30,451 nucleotides of DNA from JAMDEO01 sp963775295 (lineage in GTDB: Bacteria > Actinomycetota > Thermoleophilia > RBG-16-64-13). Positions within the stretch are counted from its first letter, which is position 1. Each line of letters opens with the position of its first letter. The notes beneath the pieces were generated by a model, which did not search any database, was not told the DNA's origin, and saw nothing but the letters and a program-made list of their open reading frames with translations. Position numbers and translations under genes: made by a program. Shown piece after piece: positions 24,175 to 30,451 of the stretch. The stretch covers positions 1-30,451 of the forward strand of contig CAVZIK010000007.1 of the NCBI GenBank assembly GCA_963775295.1, in the 5' to 3' direction.

Positions 24175-25617
24175 ATGGGCCCGTTCGATCCGGCCGACTT
24201 CGAGATCGTCTATCCCGGTGCCTACAGCGGACGGGAGGCGGAGCCCGTGGCGGCTTATTTCGCGGCCAACAAGGCTATCGAAGATCGAGGCCAGCTCGAC
24301 AGCAAGGCGCTCGCCGCCGGGACGCTGCCCTCCGACACCCCGGGCCTTGGCCCCAAGCTGGAGGTCACCGAGGCGATGGTCCGCTACAACAGCGCCAAGT
24401 ACGACCCGGACAACCCGCTACTGAACGACGCGGACTACGCTCGGGCGGCCGGCTATAGGGACATACAGGCCATGCCCTGCTTCGGCGCTCACGACGATTC
24501 CTTCATGGTGCCGTATCCCCCGGAGGCCCGAGACACCCTGCTGGTCTCACAACTCAATCACAGCGTCACCAACTACGCCCCGGTCTACCCAGGCGACACC
24601 CTCTATCTGGTGAGCGACAAGCGCTGGGTGATCGACCGGACCCCGCAGGAGGGCTCCATCTATCGCCATGTGACCCTAGCCTCCTGGGGCTCCGTCTACA
24701 ACCAGCGGGGCGAGAAGATCAACGACACCAGCTGGCGGGTCACCGAGAGCGAGAAGATCTACAAAGACGGCAGGCGCCCGGGGAAGATGGGCTTCATGGA
24801 GATGTGGGAGGCGCCGGATTGGATGGCTCGGCCCGCCCATGTGTACACCGACGCCGACTGGGACTTCATCAAGGATCTCTGGGCCAAAGAGAAGCGCCGC
24901 GGCGCCCAGCCCCTGTACTGGGAGGACGTCAAAGTCGGCGACCAGCCGACCTGGACCGTGGACGGCCCCATCGACGAGTCGCTGGCGCCCACCGCGCCCT
25001 ATGGGCTCGGCACCGGGGGCAGCCGCACCCTGCGCAAGGAGATCATGGACCCGGCGGTCTTCGCGACCATGGTCCGCGGGGAGGACGGCGTTTACCGCCT
25101 GCCCAACAGGGACGACTACGTGCCGGCCGTGCCGGACGGCGTCAAGCCCTTCTTCATGGTGGACCCCGAAGGCGGAGACGACGACGGCGCGGTGGACACC
25201 CAGGACATCCACAAGGCAGGCGCGGGCCGGGCGGCGCTCATCAACTTCCTCGGCCGCGAGCTGGCCGTCCGCCACATCAACAACTGGATGGGCGACAGGG
25301 GCTGGCTGCAGAACATCCGTTGGGGCATCATGCCGGCCGAAGCGCATGCGGCCCTGGGCAAGATCGTGCCCAAGGACCCCGGGTGCGAGTACTTCTTGGG
25401 CAAGGTGCCGTTCATGGCCGGCAAGCACGCGCTGGCTCACGGCCTCACCGGCGACCTGGCCATCGTCAAGTCGTACGTCTACGACAAGTACGTGCGCAGC
25501 GGAGAATTCTTCGTAGACTTGGCCTGGTGGATCGAGACCATCGAGGGTGATATCTGGCTCGAGGGCGGAGCGACCGTCAAACTGCCCGTCCTCGCGCGCG
25601 AAGTAGGGGGACCGTGA
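24175..25617 (+). CDS. MaoC-like (hotdog) dehydratase-family protein
   Basis: 480 residues; start ATG 24175 with AAGGAG 8 bp upstream (GTGs at 24166 and 24169 are too near it). The central part has the MaoC/FAS1-like dehydratase opening YWEDVKVGDQPTWTVDGPI, and the N-terminal third looks like a second, degenerate hotdog unit (HSVTNYAPVYPGDTLYLVSD, YRHVTLASWGSVYNQRGEKI). The C-terminal third (LINFLGRELAVRHINNWMGD; WIETIEGDIWLEGGATVKLP) fits the paired-hotdog pattern. Such proteins hydrate enoyl-CoA or related compounds. Its stop overlaps the GTG of the alcohol dehydrogenase (GTGA), placing it at the head of the catabolic operon. Family assignment is moderate; substrate unknown. Confidence 0.75.
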   Translation: MGPFDPADFEIVYPGAYSGREAEPVAAYFAANKAIEDRGQLDSKALAAGTLPSDTPGLGPKLEVTEAMVRYNSAKYDPDNPLLNDADYARAAGYRDIQAMPCFGAHDDSFMVPYPPEARDTLLVSQLNHSVTNYAPVYPGDTLYLVSDKRWVIDRTPQEGSIYRHVTLASWGSVYNQRGEKINDTSWRVTESEKIYKDGRRPGKMGFMEMWEAPDWMARPAHVYTDADWDFIKDLWAKEKRRGAQPLYWEDVKVGDQPTWTVDGPIDESLAPTAPYGLGTGGSRTLRKEIMDPAVFATMVRGEDGVYRLPNRDDYVPAVPDGVKPFFMVDPEGGDDDGAVDTQDIHKAGAGRAALINFLGRELAVRHINNWMGDRGWLQNIRWGIMPAEAHAALGKIVPKDPGCEYFLGKVPFMAGKHALAHGLTGDLAIVKSYVYDKYVRSGEFFVDLAWWIETIEGDIWLEGGATVKLPVLAREVGGP

Positions 25618-26643
25618 AAGCACTGCTCTACGAAGGCGAAAGAATGGCGGCATCGTCGATCGGCCTATGCCCAAGGCCGGGCCGGGCGAGGCGGTCGTCA
25701 AGATCGCGCTCTGCGGCATCTGCGGCACCGACCTTCACATCTACTTCGAGGGCATGCTGCCCGCCGCCGTTTGTGCCGGGCCACGAGAACGTGGGTGTCA
25801 TCGCCGAGGTGGGGGAAGGGGTCGAGGGCTTCAAAGTCGGAGACCGCGTCGTGGCCGGACCTCCTGGCAATTGCGGGCATTGCTTCCACTGCACTCACGG
25901 CCGGCCGAACCTCTGCGTGGACGGCTTCGGCACCACCAACGGCCTCACCCGCGACGGCGGCATGGCCGAGTACATGCTGGTGCGCGACGCCAGGCAGATG
26001 CTCTACCCCATTCCGGACAATGTCTCGTTCGAGGACGCTGTCCTCACCGATACCCTCGCCACGGCGCTGCGGGCCATCAGCCAGTCCGACCTGGCCATGG
26101 GCGACAACGTGGTGGTGTCCGGCGCCGGTCCCATCGGCCTGGCGGCCATCAGTGTGTTCAAGCTGGCGGGCGCCCGGCACGTGACCTCGCTGGAGATCGT
26201 CCCAGAGAAACGCGCCCTCGCAGCCGCTCTGGGCGCCGACCTGGTGCTCGACCCGGTGGCTGAGGCCGAAGGGCTCAAGGACCGCATCGCGGCCGTCTAT
26301 GGCGGGCTTGGCCCGGACATCGTTGCCGAGTGCGCCGGCAAAGCCCAGTCACTCGGACTGTGCATCGAAGTGGTGCGCAATGGCGGGCAGGTGCTCAACA
26401 TCGGGGCGGGCGGCGAACCGCTGCCCATCATCCCCGCCATGCTCGCTGTCCGCGAGGTCGGGCTCAAGTCGAGCCTTGCGTACGGGGCGCAGGAGGCCAG
26501 ACTGGTGCTCGATTACCTGGTGGCCGGCCGCTTTGATACCGGGGGCATGCTCTCGGATGTGATCCCGCTCGCTGACGTCGTCGAAAAGGGCTTCAGACGG
26601 CTCGTGGCTGACGCTCTTGGTAAAGGTGGCCGTGAGACCGTGA
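25614..26643 (+). CDS. Zinc-dependent medium-chain alcohol dehydrogenase 1, frameshifted
   Basis: About 343 residues once three shifts (near 25660, 25770 and 26610) are joined. MKALLYEGERM; catalytic-zinc region ALCGICGTDLHIYFEG and FVPGHENVGVIAEVGEGV; structural-zinc cysteines in GNCGHCFHCTHGRPNLC; nucleotide fold VVVSGAGPIGLAAISVFKLA; the end LLVKVAVRP at TGA 26641. GTG 25614 overlaps the MaoC-like gene stop. The usual catalytic GHE is GHEN here. NAD(P)-dependent oxidation of an alcohol or diol is expected; the substrate is not evident. It resembles the enzyme at 29341, its likely paralog. Confidence 0.9.
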
Positions 26644-27176
26644 TCCCAGTGCCCGCCCGAAAGAGGCGACGGCTGGCAGCCGCTGCCGTTCCCCGACAAG
26701 CTGGAGGGTGTCCATCCGGACACCCTCAAGACGTTCCTGGCTTTCAACAAGGCGGTCAACAGCTTCGAGCAGTTGATGATCAAGGATCTCTCGGAGGAGG
26801 GGGCCCAGCCCAGCCAGGTGACCTGTCTGCGCATGCTGACCGACCGGGATGGCATATGTCAGCGCGATATCGCGGATGCGATGCGGATATCGCGGGCGCA
26901 GGGTCACCGCCATCGTGCAGGCGCTCGAGAAGGCCGGTGCCGATCCGCCGGGAACGTGACAGCCTCGACGCGCGGCTTACCCGGGTGTACGTCACAGAGG
27001 TCGGCCGGGAGATCGACCGGCAGAAGGGCCATATCCGCGAGGCCCGCATGAACGAGATCTTCGCCGACATGGACCCGGGCTACCGGACCGACCTGTGCCG
27101 GCGCCTGGACGATCTGACCGAGCGGATACAGAGAGTGCTGCACTCCGACGGGCGGGCGGCCAAAGCCGGAGGATAG
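26640..27176 (+). CDS. MarR-family regulator, two frameshifts
   Basis: A GTG at 26640 overlaps the preceding stop (GTGA), but a shift near 26660 is needed to enter the main frame. Main body: TLKTFLAFNKAVNSFEQLMI, QPSQVTCLRMLTDRDGICQR, DIADAMRISRA; after a shift near 26900 RVTAIVQALEKAGA, then RERDSLDARLTRVYVTEVGR (the winged beta-hairpin) and a long C-terminal helix (RTDLCRRLDDLTERIQRVL). This is the MarR winged-helix dimer plan. It likely controls the cluster through the palindrome at 27220-27233, 45 bp downstream. Its ligand would be the pathway substrate. Confidence 0.85.
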   Translation: MIPVPARKRRRLAAAAVPRQAGGCPSGHPQDVPGFQQGGQQLRAVDDQGSLGGGGPAQPGDLSAHADRPGWHMSARYRGCDADIAGAGSPPSCRRSRRPVPIRRERDSLDARLTRVYVTEVGREIDRQKGHIREARMNEIFADMDPGYRTDLCRRLDDLTERIQRVLHSDGRAAKAGG

Positions 27177-27184
27177 GTCGCCTC

Positions 27185-27233
27185 TTGACACCTGCGTCTC
27201 GTTCCCTGCCAGAATGCGTAGAGCGAGCGCTCT
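27185..27233 (+). promoter_or_regulatory. Promoter and palindromic operator upstream of SDR 1
   Basis: TTGACA (27185-27190), 19 bp, CAGAAT (27210-27215), then AGAGCG-AG-CGCTCT (27220-27233), a perfect inverted repeat at the expected transcription start. A MarR dimer is the likely ligand because its gene ends 9 bp upstream of the promoter. Confidence 0.6.
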
Positions 27234-27296
27234 ATCGAAAGGGATGACCTCAGGGGCGTCTTCGCCGCGCAGGACCCACGAAAAAGGACGACGCTG

Positions 27297-28064
27297 ATGG
27301 CAACAGGCATCGCAGGAAAAGTCGCGCTGGTCACCGGGGGCGCGTCAGGCATCGGCCGGGTCACCGCTCTCGCTCTGGCGGCGGAAGGGGCCAAAGTGGC
27401 CATCATCACCGGGAGGAGCGTGGCCGCCGCTGAAGCGGTGGTCAAAGAGATCGAGGAAAGAGGTGGCGAAGCTACCTTCGTCCGTTGCGACGTCACCGAT
27501 GAGGCTCAAGTGGCCGCCATGGTGGACGCGGTGGTCGGCAGCTTCGGCTCACTCGACTTCGCGTTCAACAACGCCGGTGTCGGTCCGGACGGGGTCACCA
27601 TCCCCTTCGGTCCCCTCACCGAGCTCGCCGAGGCCGACTGGGACACCGTGGTGGACATCAACCTCAAGGGCGTCTTCCTCTGCATGAAACACGAACTCCG
27701 GCAGATGCGGAAGCAGTGCTCGGGGGTCATCGTCAACACGTCGTCCACCGGCGGCCTTAAGATGATGCCGGGCTTCGGCGCCTATGGGCCGAGCAAGGCG
27801 GCGGTCATGTCACTCACCCGGCTGGCGGCAGCCGAGAACAAGGACAAGGGCATCCGCGTGAACGTGGTGGCTCCGGGGCCCACGAAGGGCACCGGCATGA
27901 TGAATCGCTTGATGAGCTGTACGCCGGAAGGGGAGGGCCCGCCGGTCCATCTGATGGGTACCCCGGAAGACATCGCCAGGGTGGTCGTCTGGCTCTGCTC
28001 GGACGAAGCTGCGTTTGTCACCGGCAATTCGATCGCCGTCGACGGCGGACTGGACGTGTCCTGA
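27297..28064 (+). CDS. Short-chain dehydrogenase/reductase 1
   Basis: 255 residues, intact. Rossmann motif ALVTGGASGIGRVTALALAA; NNAG motif FAFNNAGVGPDG; catalytic Ser in IVNTSSTGGLKMMPG and Tyr-X3-Lys in AYGPSKAAVMSL; classical C-terminus GNSIAVDGGLDVS. It oxidises a hydroxyl group or reduces a ketone using NAD(P). First gene behind the palindromic promoter; the stop overlaps the start of the cupin gene (TGATG). Confidence 0.93.
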   Translation: MATGIAGKVALVTGGASGIGRVTALALAAEGAKVAIITGRSVAAAEAVVKEIEERGGEATFVRCDVTDEAQVAAMVDAVVGSFGSLDFAFNNAGVGPDGVTIPFGPLTELAEADWDTVVDINLKGVFLCMKHELRQMRKQCSGVIVNTSSTGGLKMMPGFGAYGPSKAAVMSLTRLAAAENKDKGIRVNVVAPGPTKGTGMMNRLMSCTPEGEGPPVHLMGTPEDIARVVVWLCSDEAAFVTGNSIAVDGGLDVS

Positions 28065-28505
28065 TGAGCGAATCGAAAAGGGCCAAGATACGTCATCACT
28101 CAGCCGATGAAGGAAGAGCACGGTTACGAGGTCAAAGACGGACCGGACGTCATCTCCTCCATGGGCTACCTGGACGGGGGCGTCATCCCCGGCGCCTTCT
28201 ACTGCGAGACCCACTGGTTCCACAAGCCCACCAAGTACTCGCCGAAGGAGCACACGCATGACTTCGACGAGACTCTGGCTTTCTTCGGCGCTGATCCTGA
28301 CGATCCGATGAATCTGGGCGGCGAGGTGGAGTTGTTCCTGGACGGTGAGCGCCTGCTGCTCACCGAGAGCTGTCTGGTCTACATCCCGGCGGGCATGAAA
28401 CACTGTCCGATGAACGTCAAGCGTGCGGACCGGCCCATCTTCCATTTCTCGGTGGGCAACGCTACCAAGGCCTACGAACGTGAACCGGGTAACGCCAACG
28501 ACTGA
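28064..28505 (+). CDS. Cupin-fold protein, one frameshift
   Basis: About 147 residues. ATG 28064 overlaps the SDR 1 stop; after MSESKRAK an extra A near 28085 shifts the frame to YVITQPMKEEHGYEVKDGPD. Cupin motif 1 is EHTHDFDETLAFFGADPDD with His, His and Glu; motif 2 is LVYIPAGMKHCPMNV, followed by PIFHFSVGN. A metal ion is probably bound. Such single-domain cupins occur in catabolic clusters as isomerases, decarboxylases or dioxygenases; which applies here is unknown. It sits tightly between two SDR genes. Confidence 0.8.
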
Positions 28506-28535
28506 CGTCGACACCGACGACTGTGAGACACGCCG

Positions 28536-29327
28536 ATGAGTGAGGGAATGAGGATGAAGGGCAGGGTCGCGATAGTCACCGGCGCCAGCCGTGGGATAGG
28601 CAAGGCCATCGCTCTGGCCTACGCCAAGGAAGGCGCCACGGTCGTCGTGGCCGCCCGGAGCGAGACCGCGCCGAGCGAGCGGCTTCCTGGCAGCATCCAC
28701 GAGACGGTGCAACTGGTCGAAGCGCTGGGCGGGCGCGCCCTCGCCGTGCGCTGCGACGTCACCGACGAGGCGAGCGTCGACGCCATGGTCGAGCAGACCC
28801 TGGCGGAGTTCGGGCGGGTGGACGTCCTGGTGAACAACGCGGCCGTCGATTTTCCCGCGAGCGTCGTCGACATGTCGGCCAAGCGCTGGGAGGTCGTGTT
28901 CCGGGTGGGCCTCACCGGGCCGTTTCTCTGCTGCAAGGCGGTGCTCCCCGCGATGATCGCCCAGGGCGGGGGGAGCATCATCAACATCACCTCCCACGCC
29001 GGCTCCGAAAAGGGCACGGGCACCGTGGGCTACAGCGCCGCCTACGCGGCCACCAAGGCCGGGCTCGACCGGTTCACCTACGCTCTGGCGGCCGAGGTAG
29101 GGCAGCACAACATCGCGGTCAACGCGGTCATGCCGGCCCGGGTGATCGGTACCGAGGGCATGAGCATGTGGGCGACCGAGGAGCAGAAGAAGACCTTCGC
29201 AGGGCCGGAGACCATGGTGGCCTGTGCGGTCTACCTGGGTAAGCAGGACGCTTCGGGCGTCACCGGGTGCGTGGCCACCGACGACGAGTACATCGTCTGG
29301 CACGGGCTGAAGGTGGACGCCGAATGA
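28536..29327 (+). CDS. Short-chain dehydrogenase/reductase 2
   Basis: 263 residues from ATG 28536 (ATG 28548 or 28554 are possible; ribosome sites are weak). Rossmann motif AIVTGASRGIGKAIALAYAK; NNA motif VLVNNAAVDFPAS; catalytic Ser in IINITSHAGSEKGTG, Tyr-X3-Lys in AYAATKAGLDRFT. The C-terminus (GCVATDDEYIVWHGLKVDAE) departs from the usual VDGG ending, suggesting a divergent substrate pocket. It is separated from ADH 2 by 13 bp. Confidence 0.92.
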   Translation: MSEGMRMKGRVAIVTGASRGIGKAIALAYAKEGATVVVAARSETAPSERLPGSIHETVQLVEALGGRALAVRCDVTDEASVDAMVEQTLAEFGRVDVLVNNAAVDFPASVVDMSAKRWEVVFRVGLTGPFLCCKAVLPAMIAQGGGSIINITSHAGSEKGTGTVGYSAAYAATKAGLDRFTYALAAEVGQHNIAVNAVMPARVIGTEGMSMWATEEQKKTFAGPETMVACAVYLGKQDASGVTGCVATDDEYIVWHGLKVDAE

Positions 29328-29340
29328 GGCGCGTGGCTCG

Positions 29341-30399
29341 ATGAGGGCCGTCGTCTACCACGGACCTCACGACATCCGGCTGGAGAGCGTGCCGGAGCCG
29401 GTGCTGCAGGGCCCGCGGGACGCCGTCGTGCGAGTGACGGCCGCCAGCATCTGCGGAAGCGATCTCCACGTGCTCCACGGGCTGATGCCCCAGATGAACG
29501 AGGGGGCCATCATCGGCCATGAGTTCGTCGGCGTGGTGGAGTCGGCGGGCGAGGCGGTCGAGGGATTTGCGGCCGGAGACCGGGTGGTGGGGCCCGCGGC
29601 CGTGTGGTGCGGGAAGTGCCGCGCTTGCCGCGCGGGCCTGCTGAGCGCCTGCGAGAACGGGGCCATCTTCGGCAACGGGCCGCTGTTCGGAGGACTCGAC
29701 GGAGCCCAGGCCGACTACGTCCGGGCGCCTTTCGCCGACGTCACGTTGCATCACATCCCCGCCGGTCTCTCGGACGACCGTGTGCTCTTCGCCGGGGATA
29801 TCTTGCCGACCGCGTATTCGGCGCTGGCGGGGCTTGTGCCCGGCGGCCGGAGCCCGCGCCCGGGCGAGACCATCGTCATCTTTGGCGCCGGCCCGGTGGG
29901 GCTCTGCGCGGTCGGTTCGGCTCGGGTGTTCAATCCCGCCCGGATCATCGTGGTAGACATGGAGGAGTACCGTTTGGAGATGGCCGGCCGGCTGGGCGCC
30001 GACCTGGTCATCGACGCTTCGGTGGAAGACGTACGCCAGATCATCAAGGAGGCCACCGATGGCTGGGGTGCCGACTACGTGGTGGAAGCGGTCGGTAGGC
30101 AGGAGACGCTCAACAATGCGATCGCGGTGTCCGCGCCGGGCGGGGTCGTCTCCGTCGTCGGCGTGTTCCAGCAACCGGTGTCCATCAATGCGCCTCGCAT
30201 GCTTGCCAAGAACACTACCCTCACCATCGGTATGGGTGACCTGGGCCGCATCCAGGAACTCCTCGACCTCATCGCGGCAGGCACGCTGGACCTCACGCCG
30301 CTCATCACCCACCGCATGCCCTTGAACGACGTCATCGCGGCCTACGACATCTTCGAAAAGCGGACCGACGGGGTCATCAAGATCCTGTTGACTCCGTAG
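29341..30399 (+). CDS. Zinc-dependent medium-chain alcohol dehydrogenase 2
   Basis: 352 residues, intact. Catalytic-zinc residues in ASICGSDLHVLHG and IIGHEFVGVVESAG; structural zinc in CGKCRACRAGLLSAC; coenzyme fold IVIFGAGPVGLCAVGSARVF with VVDMEEYRLEMAGRLGADLV, the Asp at the strand end favouring NAD. The C-terminus shows LNDVIAAYDIFEKRTDGVIK. ATG 29341 starts 13 bp after SDR 2. Together with the SDRs it suggests stepwise oxidation of a polyol, cyclic alcohol or side-chain alcohol. Confidence 0.94.
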   Translation: MRAVVYHGPHDIRLESVPEPVLQGPRDAVVRVTAASICGSDLHVLHGLMPQMNEGAIIGHEFVGVVESAGEAVEGFAAGDRVVGPAAVWCGKCRACRAGLLSACENGAIFGNGPLFGGLDGAQADYVRAPFADVTLHHIPAGLSDDRVLFAGDILPTAYSALAGLVPGGRSPRPGETIVIFGAGPVGLCAVGSARVFNPARIIVVDMEEYRLEMAGRLGADLVIDASVEDVRQIIKEATDGWGADYVVEAVGRQETLNNAIAVSAPGGVVSVVGVFQQPVSINAPRMLAKNTTLTIGMGDLGRIQELLDLIAAGTLDLTPLITHRMPLNDVIAAYDIFEKRTDGVIKILLTP

Positions 30400-30411
30400 A
30401 AAGGCCTGGAC

Positions 30412-30451
30412 ATGGACGCACATCAGTTGGAAGCCCGCCTCCTTCAGTTGG
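30412..30451 (+). CDS. Start of a further gene, cut by the window edge
   Basis: ATG 30412 follows AGAAAGG by 8 bp, 12 bp after the ADH 2 stop. Only MDAHQLEARLLQL is visible, too little to identify. It probably continues the operon. Confidence 0.5.
   Translation, partial: MDAHQLEARLLQL

Overview
The window is a high-GC, Gram-positive-like chromosome segment. Lipobox lipoproteins with Thr-rich linkers, a cupredoxin lipoprotein, MMPL/TetR and many Zn-dependent and short-chain dehydrogenases point to an Actinobacteriota lineage, possibly a deep-branching or anaerobic one such as Coriobacteriia or Thermoleophilia relatives. That placement is inference. Many genes, including housekeeping-type ones such as threonine synthase, are interrupted by single-base shifts, often at G or C runs. 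This looks more like uncorrected sequencing indels than gene decay, so I give reconstructed spans and say where frames change.

Layout. 1-2150 (minus): the end of a large, multiply frameshifted sensor protein with an RsbW-like ATPase domain, PAS domains and a PocR-type domain. 2150-2980: a near-empty stretch with a small zinc-ribbon gene and TAAGCAC repeats. 2984-10685: an integrated element of about 7.7 kb, less GC-rich than its flanks, bounded by a perfect 44-bp direct repeat that is the 3' part of tRNA-Thr(CGT); the intact tRNA is at the right end. The element carries a P4-type integrase next to the tRNA, an AlpA-like HTH gene, a CHC2/TOPRIM/P-loop primase-helicase and a small PC4-like protein on the minus strand. 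On the plus strand are a lipoprotein, a small membrane protein, a second (Xer-like) tyrosine recombinase and a small ORF, with another minus-strand HTH gene among them. There are no conjugation, capsid or terminase genes. The int-alpA-primase core resembles phage satellites or integrative plasmids.

The most interesting feature is in the replication module. The promoter of the HTH-primase operon has a palindrome between its -35 and -10 boxes. In the gap between the HTH gene and the primase gene, a near-consensus promoter on the opposite strand is followed about 80 nt later by a strong intrinsic terminator. This predicts a small counter-transcribed RNA antisense to the primase leader, arranged like the cop-ctRNA-rep modules of rolling-circle plasmids.

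10.8-15 kb: Rieske and cupredoxin genes diverge from an arsenic operon (acr3, arsM, metallophosphoesterase, arsR). 15-17.9 kb: tetR and an MMPL exporter. 18-22.8 kb: threonine synthase, an NYN-domain protein, two tandem nitroreductases and a short HtrA-like lipoprotein protease. 22.9-24.2 kb: a COG0523 GTPase translationally coupled to a His-rich unknown protein. 24.2-30.4 kb: a catabolic cluster with tightly spaced or overlapping genes (MaoC-like protein, two Zn alcohol dehydrogenases, MarR regulator, two SDRs, a cupin), suggesting oxidation of an unidentified alcohol or cyclic substrate under MarR control.
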